Notes: a model not told the origin generated them from the letters alone. Positions 1-9,030 are shown, counted from the stretch's first letter. The stretch: 19,291 nucleotides of DNA from an uncultured Slackia sp. (GCA_900555495.1 USLD01000007.1:1-19291), one strand, 5' to 3'. A program made the numbers and translations.

Positions 1-1770
1 ATCATCAACACCGTCGACGCCACCAACATCGAGCGCAACCTGTACCTGACGCTGCAGCTCATGGAGCTCGATATTCCCATGGTGCTCGCGCTCAATATGA
101 TGGATGAAGTCACGGCCAACGGCGGCACGGTGGATATCAATGCGCTCGAAGCCATGCTCGGCATTCCCGTGGTGCCCATTTCGGCCGCGAAGGGCGAAGG
201 CATCGACGAACTGGTCGACCACGCCTTGCACGTGGCGCGCTTCGTCGAGCGTCCCGGGCGCCAGGATTTCTGCCGCCAGGACGGGTCCGACGGCGGTGCG
301 CTGCATCGTTGCATTCACGGCATTTCCGAACTGGTCGAAGACCATGCCGTGCGCGCCGGCGTGCCCGTGCGCTTCGCCGCCACCAAGCTCGTCGAAGGCG
401 ACGACCTGGTGCGCGATGCCCTGCGTTTCGACGAGAACGAGAAGCGCGCCATCGAGCGCATCGTCTCGCAGATGGAAAGCGAAGGCGGCGCCGACCGCAT
501 GGCCGCGCTGGCCGACATGCGCTTCCGCTTCATCGAAGCCGTGTGCGATGCCACGGTGGTCAAGCCGTCGGAGAGCCGCGAGCACAAGCGTTCGGTGGCG
601 ATCGACCGTATCCTGACGGGCCGCTTCACCGCGCTGCCGGTGTTCGTGGCCATCATGGGCGTGGTGTTCTGGCTGACGTTCGGCGTGGTCGGCGCCGTGC
701 TGCAGGATTGGATGGACGTCGCGGTGGGTTGGGTGACCGACCTGGTGGACGCAGGTCTTACGGCATGGGGCGTCAACGAGGTGGTGCATTCCCTCGTGAT
801 CGACGGCGCGTTCGCGGGCGTGGGAAGCGTGCTGAGCTTCCTGCCCATTATCGTGGTGCTGTTCTTCTTCCTCTCGCTTTTGGAGGATTCGGGCTACATG
901 GCCCGCGTGGCGTTCGTGATGGACAAGCTTTTGCGCAAGCTGGGCCTGTCGGGGCGCAGCTTCGTGCCCATGCTGATCGGCTTCGGCTGTTCGGTGCCCG
1001 CCATCATGGCCACGCGCACGCTTCCTTCCGAACATGACCGCAAGATGACGGTCATGCTGACGCCCTTCATGAGCTGCTCGGCGAAGCTGCCTATATACGC
1101 CCTGTTCACGGCGGTGTTTTTCCCTGACCATGCGGTCATCGTGATGATTGCGCTCTATGTGATGGGCATGGTCGTGGGCGTGCTGGTGGCGCTCGTGCTC
1201 AAGCGCACGGCGTTCAAGGGCGATCCCGTCCCCTTCGTCATGGAGTTGCCGAACTACCGCATGCCGTCGCTTGGCAATATGGGGCGTCTGGTATGGGATA
1301 AGGCGAAGGATTTTCTGACCCGCGCATTCACGATCATCTTCCTGGCGTCGGTGGTCATCTGGTTCTTGCAGACCTTCGACCTGCGCCTCAACGTGACGGC
1401 CGATTCCGCCGACAGCCTGCTCGCCATGCTGGGCGGCCTGATCGCGCCGGTGTTCGCGCCGCTCGGCTTCGGCGATTGGCAGGCCTCGACGGCGTTGGTC
1501 ACGGGCTTCGTGGCCAAGGAAAGCGTGGTGAGCACTTTGACGGTGCTGCTGGGCAGCGCTTCGGCCATCACGACCCTGTTCACTCCGCTGACTGCGTTCG
1601 TCTTCCTGACGTTCGCGCTGCTGTACACGCCTTGCGTGGCCGCCATCGCGGCCGTGAAAAACGAGCTGGGCGTCAAAAGCGCCGTGGCGGTGGTGGCGAT
1701 GCAGTGCGGCGTTGCCTGGGTGGCGGCGTTCATCGTGAGGATGGCCGGCGCATTGCTCGGCTTGGCGTAG
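1..1770 (+). CDS. feoB: Ferrous iron transport protein B, 5'-truncated by window edge
   Basis: FeoB is an inner-membrane Fe(II) importer with an N-terminal G-protein domain. The frame is open from base 1, so about 589 residues are visible and roughly the first hundred or more (G1 to G3 motifs) lie outside. Visible are the G4 motif NMMD, the G5 motif ISAAKGEG, a helical spacer, and the membrane part with both Gate regions: GFGCSVPAIMATRTL, then TPFMSCSAKLPIYALF with its conserved cysteine, and later TGFVAKESVVSTL near the C-terminus. I count about eight hydrophobic segments from residue 210 on. No feoC-like gene follows; the next gene is an unrelated ABC ATPase after 175 bases. Any feoA and the promoter would be upstream of the window. 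The family assignment is very secure; iron specificity is family knowledge. Confidence 0.96.
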   Translation: MINTVDATNIERNLYLTLQLMELDIPMVLALNMMDEVTANGGTVDINALEAMLGIPVVPISAAKGEGIDELVDHALHVARFVERPGRQDFCRQDGSDGGALHRCIHGISELVEDHAVRAGVPVRFAATKLVEGDDLVRDALRFDENEKRAIERIVSQMESEGGADRMAALADMRFRFIEAVCDATVVKPSESREHKRSVAIDRILTGRFTALPVFVAIMGVVFWLTFGVVGAVLQDWMDVAVGWVTDLVDAGLTAWGVNEVVHSLVIDGAFAGVGSVLSFLPIIVVLFFFLSLLEDSGYMARVAFVMDKLLRKLGLSGRSFVPMLIGFGCSVPAIMATRTLPSEHDRKMTVMLTPFMSCSAKLPIYALFTAVFFPDHAVIVMIALYVMGMVVGVLVALVLKRTAFKGDPVPFVMELPNYRMPSLGNMGRLVWDKAKDFLTRAFTIIFLASVVIWFLQTFDLRLNVTADSADSLLAMLGGLIAPVFAPLGFGDWQASTALVTGFVAKESVVSTLTVLLGSASAITTLFTPLTAFVFLTFALLYTPCVAAIAAVKNELGVKSAVAVVAMQCGVAWVAAFIVRMAGALLGLA

Positions 1771-1835
1771 CGCGGCCGTTCGGCATCGGGAATGCAACGG
1801 ATGGCGTCGCGACGCTTTGTGCGACGCCGCGCGAC

Positions 1836-1841
1836 TATAAT
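1836..1841 (+). promoter_or_regulatory. Candidate -10 box for the ABC exporter operon
   Basis: A perfect TATAAT lies 105 bases before the ATPase start, just after an 8-bp inverted repeat (GGCGTCGC at 1803-1810 and GCGACGCC at 1821-1828) that may end feoB transcription, although no T-run follows it. I find no good -35 hexamer 16 to 18 bases upstream, so the promoter would rely on the -10 box or an activator. In GC-rich DNA a chance TATAAT in this place is uncommon. Confidence 0.45.
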
Positions 1842-1945
1842 GAGGAAAAACGGAAGGCCCGCGCGCTCGACGCCTCCTGCTTCCGTATGAGAAGCGGCGG
1901 TTCGCTGCGGGCCGAGTGTGATCCCTGCAAGACGGAGCGTGTGCT

Positions 1946-2647
1946 ATGGCCTTTGTCGAATTCCGCGATGTACGCAAGATTTACAAGATGGGCGAAGTGG
2001 AGGTGGCGGCCGCCGACGGCCTCTCGTTCGACATCGAACAGGGTGAGCTCGTGGTGGTGGTGGGCCCGTCGGGCTCCGGCAAGACCACGTTGCTCAACAT
2101 GCTCGGCGGCATGGATTCGTGCACATCGGGCTCGATCAAGCTGGCGGGTCGCGAAATCAGCGCATTCGGCGACAAGGAGCTCACCGATTATCGTCGCTAC
2201 GATATCGGCTTCGTGTTCCAGTTCTACAACCTGGTGCAAAATCTCACGGCGCTCGAGAACGTCGAGCTAGCCTCGCAGATCTGCCGCGACCCTCTTCCCG
2301 CAGCCGATGTGTTGGCGCAGGTGGGCCTGGCGCACCGCATGGATAATTTCCCCGCACAGCTTTCGGGCGGCGAACAGCAGCGCGTGGCCATCGCCCGCGC
2401 CCTTGCGAAAAACCCCAAATTGCTGTTGTGCGACGAGCCCACAGGCGCGCTTGACTATAAGACCGGCAAAGCCATCTTGAAGCTTTTGCAGGATACGTGC
2501 ATTCAGACCGGTCGCACCGTCGTCTTGATTACGCATAATATGGCGTTCACCGACATCGCCGACCGCGTCATCCATATCAAAGAAGGCCGCGTCGAGAGCG
2601 TCGAGCTGAACGCGCACCCTGTCGCCGCCGACACCGTGGAGTGGTAG
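1946..2647 (+). CDS. ABC transporter ATP-binding protein (LolD/MacB type)
   Basis: This 233-residue protein is the nucleotide-binding subunit of an ABC transporter of the LolD/MacB/FtsE type, which powers FtsX-like permeases. All hallmark motifs are present: Walker A GPSGSGKTT (residues 40-48), Q-loop FVFQFYNL (about 89-96), signature LSGGEQQR (139-146), Walker B LLLCDEP (159-165) followed by the D-loop, and the switch His197 in ITHN. The length is typical for the family. The ATG is preceded by ACGGAG at 1932-1937 with 8-base spacing. The permease gene begins only 3 bases after the stop codon, so the two form one operon and one transporter. The substrate cannot be read from the ATPase. Confidence 0.96.
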   Translation: MAFVEFRDVRKIYKMGEVEVAAADGLSFDIEQGELVVVVGPSGSGKTTLLNMLGGMDSCTSGSIKLAGREISAFGDKELTDYRRYDIGFVFQFYNLVQNLTALENVELASQICRDPLPAADVLAQVGLAHRMDNFPAQLSGGEQQRVAIARALAKNPKLLLCDEPTGALDYKTGKAILKLLQDTCIQTGRTVVLITHNMAFTDIADRVIHIKEGRVESVELNAHPVAADTVEW

Positions 2648-2650
2648 GTC

Positions 2651-5600
2651 ATGAAGAGCGTTTTCAATAAAGGGGTGCAGCGGTCGATCACCCATTCGCT
2701 CGGCCGCTTTCTCGCCATAGCCGTGATCGCCGCGCTCGGTACCGGTTTTTATGCGGGCTTGCGCATGACAGGGCCCGACATGCGTCTGGCTGCCGATCGG
2801 TATTTCGACGGTACGAATATGGCCGACTTGCGCGTGGTGTCCACGTTGGGCTTGAGCGACGACAACATCGACACGCTGCGCGACATAGAGGGCGTGCAGG
2901 GAGTCATGCCCGCCCACGAGGTGGACGTGCTGGCCACCGTGGATGACGTGCAGTACACCATGCGCGTCCAGTCGTTCGACGCCGATGCCGCCCGTGCTTC
3001 CGACACATCCGACGGCGAGAACGCCGTTTCTTCCGACGAATCGTACCTGAACAGGCCTATTCTGGTCGAAGGCGCATGGCCTGAAGGCCCTGACGAATGC
3101 GTGCTGACCGCCGATGTGGTGATGGACAGCGACGTGTCCGTGGGCGATACCGTGGTGGTGCTCGAAGGCACGCAGGATGTCGACGAGACGCTGGCTTCGC
3201 GCGAATACACGGTGACGGGCTTCGTGCGATGCTCGTACTACGCTTCTCCGACCAATCTGGGAACGACGTCTTTGGGCAGCGGGGCGCTCGAGCAGGTGGC
3301 GTTCGTCGACAACGCGGGCTTCGCTTCCGATATGCCCTATACCGAAGCGTTCATTTCGGTGGCGGGCGCCTCCGACGAGATGGCGGGAAGCGACGAGTAC
3401 CAGGCGAAGGTCGACGCGGTGGCGCAGCGTATCGAAGACGCCGGCATCGGGGCGGTCCGCTTGAACGAGGTGAGGGCCGAAGCGCAATCCGAGCTTGACG
3501 AGAAGCGCGCCGAATACGAGTCCGAGCGCGCCGACGCCGAAAGCAAGCTGGCCGACGGCGCGGCCGAGCTCGACGATGCGCGCGTGCAGCTTGACGATGC
3601 CGCCGCGAAGCTCGAAAGCGGCCAGGCCGATTTGGATGCCGCCGCAGGCACCATCGCTTCGAGCGAGCGCGCCATCGCCAACGGGCAGGCGTCTTACGAC
3701 GAGGGCGTGGCGGAACTGGCGGCTCGTCGTGCCGACGCGCAGGCGCAGCTTGCCGCCGCCCAGGCACGGATCGACGACGCCCAGGCCCAGTACGACCAGG
3801 CCATGGCTACGCGCGCCGAGCTTTCTGCGCAGCTCGACCAGGCCCGCGCGGGTCTCGGGCAGATAGATGCAGCCATCGCCGAAAACATGCCTTCGATCGA
3901 CGAAGGCATCGCGGGCGCTCAGGGCGCGATCGCTGCCGTGCAGGCGCAGATCGACGCGCTTGATCCGAAGGCGCCCGGATATGCGGAGCAGCTGGCGGCG
4001 TTGGAGGCGCAGCGCGCGAAGGCCCAGGGCATGCTCGATGAGCTGCAAGGCCGCAAAAACGAGCTGCTCGGCCAGCGCGCTCAGCTCGCAGGGGCCGTGG
4101 ACCGCCTGACGGCGGGTATCGCGCAGATCGACGACCAGACCGCCGGCGTGCCTGACCGGCTTGCCGCCGCCCGCGGCGAGCTTTCCGCCCAACGAGCCGC
4201 CGCCGAAGAAGGCTTCGCTGCGGCTCAGCGTCAGCTTGACGCCGCCGCAGCCGAGTTGGCGAGCGGCCGCGCGCAGCTGCAGTCGGGCAAAAGCGCTTAC
4301 GATGAAGGCGTGGCCGAACTTGCCGACGGCAGGGCGGAATACGGCGAGGGCCTGACGTCCTACGAAGAGGGCAAGGTCGAATACGACGAGCAGAAGGCCG
4401 ACGCCGAGGTTCAGTTCGCCGATGCTGAAAAACAGCTCGCCGAAGCTCAAGAGAAGATAGACGAGCTCGAGGCCCCTGAAATCCTCGTGCTCGATCGCTC
4501 GAAGAACATGGGCGCCGAAAGCTTCAAATCCGACGCCGGCCGCATCGACCGCATCGCCATGGTGTTCCCGTTCATCTTCTTCTTGGTGGCGGCCTTGGTG
4601 TCGCTGACCACCATGACGCGCATGGTGGAAGAGGAGCGCGTGCTTATCGGCACGTACAAGGCGCTCGGATACAGCAACGCGCGCATCATATCGAAGTATT
4701 TGGTGTATGCGGCGGTGGCCAGCGGCGTCGGCGCGCTCGTAGGCATCGTGGCGCTCTCGCTGTTTTTGCCGTACTTCATCATGAACGCCTATGCGATCAT
4801 CTACGCGGTGCCGCCGCGCCCCGTGCCGATCGACCCCGGTATGGCGTTGCTTTCGGCGGGTTTGGGCATGGGCATCACGCTGGCGGCCACCTGGTTCGCC
4901 GCGGCTTCGACCCTGCGCGAAACGCCGGCCGCGCTCATGCTGCCGCGCGCGCCCAAGGCTGGCAAGCGTATCCTGCTCGAGCGCATCAAGCCGCTGTGGA
5001 GCCGCATGTCGTTCTCGTGGAAGGTCACGTCGCGCAACATCTTCCGCTATAAGCGCCGCTTCTTCATGGCTATCGTGGGCATCGCGGGCTGCACGGCGTT
5101 GTTGCTGACGGGCCTGGGTCTGCAAAACGCCATCAACGACATCATCGACAAGCAGTTCGGCGAGATCTACCACTACAACATGGTGGTGCGCGAGGCCGAT
5201 GACGTGTCCGATGAAGACGCCTCTAAGGTCGAGGCCGCGTTGGCGGCATCGGGCGAAGACGTCGCGTTCACGGCCGCTCATACCGAGAATATGCTGGCCG
5301 CCCGTGTGGACGACCCCGACGGCGAGCATCAGCGCTTCGAGCTGATCGTGCCCGAGGATCCTGCCGACTTCGCGACGTACGTCACCATGCGCGAGCGTCT
5401 GGGCCACGACCCGTTGACCCTCGATGACGACGGCGTGGTGATCAGCGAGAAGCTGGCGATCGAGCTTGGACTCGAACAAGGCGACCCGATCCTGCTCTTC
5501 GACGAAGACGCGGTGGGCAACGCTACCGGCGCGGGCCGCGAGACGCGCGTTGCGGGCATCATGGAAAACTATGTGAGCCAGTACGCCTTCACCACGCCGC

Positions 5601-6178
5601 GCGGCTTCGATGCGCTGGTGGGCGAGGCGCCTGCCTATACGACGGTCTACGCGAAGGCGACCGAAGACGAGATGCAGCGTTCGGAGCTTTCCGACGAGCT
5701 GCTGGCGATCGACGGCGTGAAGACCGTGGGCTTCAACGACGAGACGATCGAGTCGTATCGCACCATGCTCAAGAGCGTCGATGCGGTGGTGGTGGTTCTG
5801 GTGATCGCGGCGGCGGCTCTGGCGTTCGTCGTCCTGTACAACCTCACCAACATCAACATCACCGAGCGTCAGCGCGAGATCGCCACGCTCAAGGTGCTCG
5901 GCTTCAACGCGCGCGAGGTGAACGCGTACATCTATCGCGAGACGCTGCTGCTTTCGGCGATAGGCGCGCTTGTCGGCTGCGTTCTGGGCGTGTTCATGGA
6001 GGGCTTCGTGGTGGTGACCGCCGAGGTCGACCAGGTGATGTTCGGTCGCGCCATCCATGCGATGAGTTTCGTCATCGCCTTCGCGCTCACGATGTTCTTC
6101 TCGGTGCTCGTGACGCTGTTCATGCGCAAGAAGCTTTCCGGCATCGACATGGTGGAGAGTTTGAAATCGGTCGAGTAG
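2651..6178 (+). CDS. FtsX-like ABC permease with long coiled-coil insert
   Basis: A 1175-residue membrane permease, partner of the ATPase directly upstream. A first membrane span (about residues 16-37) is followed by an extracytoplasmic MacB-like region to about 270. A long Ala/Glu/Asp/Gln-rich helical segment (about 270-610) predicts strong coiled coil; it carries two copies of a YDEGVAEL motif around Tyr349 and Tyr550. A first FtsX unit then has three spans (about 635-755), a further span near residue 800 begins the second unit with its extracytoplasmic domain, and three C-terminal spans (about 1040-1165) complete it. Such two-FtsX proteins with coiled-coil inserts are known in Gram-positive bacteria, where related systems export peptides or lipids or act on the cell envelope. 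Substrate unknown. The start follows a GGAG inside the end of the ATPase gene, which suggests translational coupling. Confidence 0.93.
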   Translation: MKSVFNKGVQRSITHSLGRFLAIAVIAALGTGFYAGLRMTGPDMRLAADRYFDGTNMADLRVVSTLGLSDDNIDTLRDIEGVQGVMPAHEVDVLATVDDVQYTMRVQSFDADAARASDTSDGENAVSSDESYLNRPILVEGAWPEGPDECVLTADVVMDSDVSVGDTVVVLEGTQDVDETLASREYTVTGFVRCSYYASPTNLGTTSLGSGALEQVAFVDNAGFASDMPYTEAFISVAGASDEMAGSDEYQAKVDAVAQRIEDAGIGAVRLNEVRAEAQSELDEKRAEYESERADAESKLADGAAELDDARVQLDDAAAKLESGQADLDAAAGTIASSERAIANGQASYDEGVAELAARRADAQAQLAAAQARIDDAQAQYDQAMATRAELSAQLDQARAGLGQIDAAIAENMPSIDEGIAGAQGAIAAVQAQIDALDPKAPGYAEQLAALEAQRAKAQGMLDELQGRKNELLGQRAQLAGAVDRLTAGIAQIDDQTAGVPDRLAAARGELSAQRAAAEEGFAAAQRQLDAAAAELASGRAQLQSGKSAYDEGVAELADGRAEYGEGLTSYEEGKVEYDEQKADAEVQFADAEKQLAEAQEKIDELEAPEILVLDRSKNMGAESFKSDAGRIDRIAMVFPFIFFLVAALVSLTTMTRMVEEERVLIGTYKALGYSNARIISKYLVYAAVASGVGALVGIVALSLFLPYFIMNAYAIIYAVPPRPVPIDPGMALLSAGLGMGITLAATWFAAASTLRETPAALMLPRAPKAGKRILLERIKPLWSRMSFSWKVTSRNIFRYKRRFFMAIVGIAGCTALLLTGLGLQNAINDIIDKQFGEIYHYNMVVREADDVSDEDASKVEAALAASGEDVAFTAAHTENMLAARVDDPDGEHQRFELIVPEDPADFATYVTMRERLGHDPLTLDDDGVVISEKLAIELGLEQGDPILLFDEDAVGNATGAGRETRVAGIMENYVSQYAFTTPRGFDALVGEAPAYTTVYAKATEDEMQRSELSDELLAIDGVKTVGFNDETIESYRTMLKSVDAVVVVLVIAAAALAFVVLYNLTNINITERQREIATLKVLGFNAREVNAYIYRETLLLSAIGALVGCVLGVFMEGFVVVTAEVDQVMFGRAIHAMSFVIAFALTMFFSVLVTLFMRKKLSGIDMVESLKSVE

Positions 6179-6180
6179 CG

Positions 6181-6207
6181 AAAGGCGGCCTTCGGGCCGC
6201 CTTTTTT
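6181..6207 (+). terminator. Intrinsic terminator of the ABC exporter operon
   Basis: A perfect stem AAAGGCGGCC / GGCCGCCTTT with a TTCG tetraloop, running straight into a T-tract, starts 2 bases after the permease stop codon. This is a textbook Rho-independent terminator. Confidence 0.93.
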
Positions 6208-6253
6208 GCTGTCTGCCCTGCGTTGCCGTCGACGATTCGCGTTTGCGGCGGGC

Positions 6254-6284
6254 TTGTCGTTCCGACAGGGCGTCGTGCTATGCT
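6254..6284 (+). promoter_or_regulatory. Candidate extended -10 promoter for the TPR-like membrane protein
   Basis: TTGTCG (6254-6259) and TATGCT (6279-6284) are separated by 19 bases, and the -10 hexamer is preceded by TGC, giving an extended -10 element. The predicted leader carries two CGTACG palindromes (6296-6301 and 6305-6310) three bases apart, of unknown meaning. The spacing is longer than ideal, so this is only a candidate. Confidence 0.4.
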
Positions 6285-6332
6285 GCTCGTTGTTTCGTAC
6301 GATGCGTACGTCCGCGCGGGGAAGGGGTCGGC

Positions 6333-7181
6333 GTGAATATCCGGTCGCGTTATTTCGAACAGACGGCGCAGCAGGTGGTCGCCGATTATTTCGCGTGGCT
6401 GCGCAAGACGCGCGCCTTCGCGATCTTTGCTGCTGTGGTTCTCGGCGTGGCGGCTATCGCCTTCGTGTTCATCGGGTCTATGGCGGCTTACTTCGTCTGC
6501 CTTGCTGCGATTTTGGCTATTGCGTGGCTGCTCAGGCCGAAGATAGGAAGGCGTTTTCGCAGCCTGCTCGATATTCTGGGGTCGGATTGCGACGCCGAGA
6601 AATATCGCGAGGTGATCGAAGGTATCGCACGGCGAGATATCAAGCAGCGTTCGAAGGGCACGTGCTTAACCGAGCTCGCACTGGCCCACTACCATGCGGG
6701 CCGCCCGATCGACGCCTTGCAGCTTCTTTCGCAGGTCTCGTTCAGGTCGCCCAAGAACATTCTTTGGATCCGTGCGCTCAACGTGGAGGCCATTGCCCGC
6801 AATGCCGCGGGCGATATCGCCGGGCGCGACGTTGCGCTCGAACGTATTGCGGCGTTTCGCGCGGGCACCTCGGTCAATTCGCCGAAACGTGCGGTTATCG
6901 ACGACATTCTGCTTGGGCTGGATGTTCAGTTCCGCTCGCCCGAGCAGTGGGGTCCGGCCGATCTTGATTGCATGCGCAAAAACGCGGCGACCGCCGACTC
7001 GCGCTTGACGTGGGTGTCGTGGGAAATCTGCGAGGCCGAATATCTCCTCGTGCACGGAAGCATGCAGGAAGCGGCCGCGCTTCTCGACAAGCTGTCGGAA
7101 GGCCCTGTCACCCCGCGTGCCGCTGCGAACATCGAGCGCCTTCGTACGGGCATGCATGACGGTTCAAAGACCGGCGATTAA
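6333..7181 (+). CDS. Membrane-anchored protein with TPR-like helices, function unknown
   Basis: I do not recognise a named family for this 282-residue protein. After a short amphipathic start it has two adjacent membrane spans (about residues 28-48 and 50-66), a basic stretch, then about 200 residues of paired helices. Segments such as LTELALAHYHAGRPIDALQ and LNVEAIARNAAGDIAGRDVA look like tetratricopeptide repeats, which usually serve as protein-binding scaffolds. The GTG start at 6333 is chosen because a purine-rich GGGGAAGGGG sits 5 bases upstream; an upstream ATG at 6243 in the same frame would add 30 residues of low-complexity basic sequence and overlap the predicted promoter. The gene lies between two terminators and is probably transcribed alone. 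Confidence 0.8.
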   Translation: MNIRSRYFEQTAQQVVADYFAWLRKTRAFAIFAAVVLGVAAIAFVFIGSMAAYFVCLAAILAIAWLLRPKIGRRFRSLLDILGSDCDAEKYREVIEGIARRDIKQRSKGTCLTELALAHYHAGRPIDALQLLSQVSFRSPKNILWIRALNVEAIARNAAGDIAGRDVALERIAAFRAGTSVNSPKRAVIDDILLGLDVQFRSPEQWGPADLDCMRKNAATADSRLTWVSWEICEAEYLLVHGSMQEAAALLDKLSEGPVTPRAAANIERLRTGMHDGSKTGD

Positions 7182-7208
7182 GAAGGGCGGCTAAAGGCCG
7201 CCCTTCTT
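7180..7208 (+). terminator. Intrinsic terminator, possibly bidirectional
   Basis: A 12-bp perfect stem (7180-7191 with 7197-7208, core GAAGGGCGGC / GCCGCCCTTC) with a 5-base loop begins at the stop codon of the upstream gene. The arm ends in CTTCTT but no long T-run follows. It lies between convergent genes and may also stop the reductase transcript coming from the other side. Confidence 0.75.
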
Positions 7209-7247
7209 GCATCTATGGCTTCGCTTCGTACGTAACGTATTTGCTTT

Positions 7248-8987
7248 CTACAGTTCCGCGAGGTCTTTGCCGAGCAGATACGGCAGGGTGCAGCAGCAGG
7301 CGCCGAGGTTCTGGCCGGGAAGGCCGAAGTTGTAGGTGCCGGCGAAGAAGTCGCCGATCATGGTGCCGACGCAGTACAGGCCTTCGATGGGGGTGTCGTC
7401 TTCCTCGCAGACCTGCAGGTTCTCGTTGGTCCTCAGGCCGCCCATGACGCAGAGGAACGTCGATCCGACCGTCTTGGTGCCGTAGAACGGCGGCGTGGAA
7501 ATCGGGAAGAGGATGTCAGGATTCACCTGATATTCCTCGTCGTATCCCTGTTCGGCGTAGGTGTTGTAGCGTTCGATCGAGGCCAGGGCGTTCTCTTTGT
7601 CCAGACCGTCGAGCTGGTCGATGAGCTCTTCGAGGGTGTCGGCCTTGAAATACGTTCCGTCTTCGACGTTTGCATCCCAGCCTGCGACGAGCTCTTCGGG
7701 GGTGAGGGGCTTTTGCGGCGTGACATTGCCGTAGGAGCATCCGAGCGTCTCCCATTCTTCCTGCGTGGAGGCGTAGGCGCTGTCCCAGATGCCGTATCCC
7801 GTGGATTCGGGCTGGTTGAGCAGCGACATCGCGCCGAAGGCGAAGTTAGTGTTCTCGTTCTGGAAACGCTTGCCGTTCTTGTTCAGATTGATGCCCCAGA
7901 AGTTATCGATGACGGCATGGGTGGGTCCTGCGACGCCGCCGTTGATCGCGCAGGGGTTGGGATAGACCTTCTGCCAGGCAGCGCCGATCCAGAGGCCCAT
8001 TTTCTGACCGTCGCCCGGCATGAGGCCGGAATAGTTCATGCCCGCATCGAAATCGACGTTCTCGTCGCCGAACTCGAGCTTGTCTTTGAACATCTCGTAG
8101 GCGTACGGAGCGTATTTCGCCATCATGTCGCGGTCTTTCGAGAAATCGCCCGTCGCCAGGACGACGGCTTTGGAGGCCTCGTATTTCGCATACGATCCGT
8201 CTTCGCGCTGGCAGATGACGGCGCTGACGCGGCCCGTGTTGTCATCGTCGCGGACGAGCTGCACGGCGCGGTTCTTGAAATAGATCTTCTTACCGAAATC
8301 GTTCTCGAAGATATCGGCGTAGGTTTTCGCGCACAGCGGAGCGCCCTGGAACACGCCGAGGGGGTTCTCGTCGTTCCAGAAGTTGTGCACCGACGGCGGA
8401 GCGGCGAGCGTTCCGTCGGGGTCGGCGTAAGGCGGTTCCAGGTTGACCTTGAGGCCCTTGCCGGTCATCTTGTCGATCATCCAGTCCATGGATTCGCCGC
8501 TGTGCTTCAACCAGCGCGACCACTTCATCTTGTCCATGCAGTAATAGCCTGCGAGCTGCTCGATCTTCACGTGTTCGAGTGCATCTTTCGGCGTGTAATC
8601 GACGCCCATCTCTTTCTGGTATTTCGTTCCGATGGCCTGATTGGAGCCGCCGCGGGAGATAGCGGTGGTGCCGGCGCTGACGACGATCACGTCGAGGCCT
8701 TCTTCGGCGGCCGATACCGCGCAGCACATGCCCGACATGCCGGAGCCTACGACGACGACTTCGGCGGAAATGGTCTCGGCGAAGTCGGTGATAGGCTCGG
8801 GAGCCACTTCGAAGCTCCACGTGCCCTTTTCCATGACGCTTTCCGCCGTCAGGGCACCGCCCTCGCTCGATGCGGACTCGGCTGATTTCGGCTGGCTGGG
8901 GGAGCAGCCTGCCATGACCGTTCCGATCGCTCCTGCGGCACCGATGATGCCTGCCCCTTTGAGAAAATCGCGCCTATCCATGCTCAT
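7248..8987 (-). CDS. Tat-exported FAD-dependent reductase lipoprotein (fumarate-reductase-like flavoprotein)
   Basis: A 579-residue flavoprotein of the fumarate reductase/succinate dehydrogenase superfamily without a haem domain. The N-terminus has a twin-arginine signal (RRDFLKG, residues 5-11), a hydrophobic stretch and a lipobox-like VMAGC with Cys28, followed by a Ser-rich linker, so the protein is probably exported folded and lipid-anchored outside the membrane. The FAD dinucleotide motif GSGMSG is at 81-86, and the C-terminus has the family's closing FAD segment (MGGLRTNENLQV, then IEGLYCVG). The HGxNR substrate motif of true fumarate reductases is not seen; the region reads TYNFGLPGQNLG. 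Substrate is therefore unknown; relatives reduce C=C bonds of organic acceptors. The start at 8987 is fixed by AGGAGG 7 bases upstream. It is divergent from a LuxR-type membrane regulator, its likely controller. Confidence 0.92.
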   Translation of the reverse strand: MSMDRRDFLKGAGIIGAAGAIGTVMAGCSPSQPKSAESASSEGGALTAESVMEKGTWSFEVAPEPITDFAETISAEVVVVGSGMSGMCCAVSAAEEGLDVIVVSAGTTAISRGGSNQAIGTKYQKEMGVDYTPKDALEHVKIEQLAGYYCMDKMKWSRWLKHSGESMDWMIDKMTGKGLKVNLEPPYADPDGTLAAPPSVHNFWNDENPLGVFQGAPLCAKTYADIFENDFGKKIYFKNRAVQLVRDDDNTGRVSAVICQREDGSYAKYEASKAVVLATGDFSKDRDMMAKYAPYAYEMFKDKLEFGDENVDFDAGMNYSGLMPGDGQKMGLWIGAAWQKVYPNPCAINGGVAGPTHAVIDNFWGINLNKNGKRFQNENTNFAFGAMSLLNQPESTGYGIWDSAYASTQEEWETLGCSYGNVTPQKPLTPEELVAGWDANVEDGTYFKADTLEELIDQLDGLDKENALASIERYNTYAEQGYDEEYQVNPDILFPISTPPFYGTKTVGSTFLCVMGGLRTNENLQVCEEDDTPIEGLYCVGTMIGDFFAGTYNFGLPGQNLGACCCTLPYLLGKDLAEL

Positions 8988-9030
8988 TCGAATTCCTCCT
9001 CCTTGTCTTGTGTAAGAACTTGTCGAAGAG

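Noticed and set aside
2267..6058. A 1263-codon open frame on the minus strand opposite the ABC exporter genes
   Set aside because: Its His/Arg/Gly/Leu-rich product resembles no protein family, and it lies wholly opposite genes with clear ABC motifs. It is a by-product of high GC at third codon positions.
7713..8885. A 390-codon plus-strand frame opposite the flavin reductase
   Set aside because: No family resemblance and no ribosome site; the minus strand holds Tat, lipobox and FAD motifs in perfect order.
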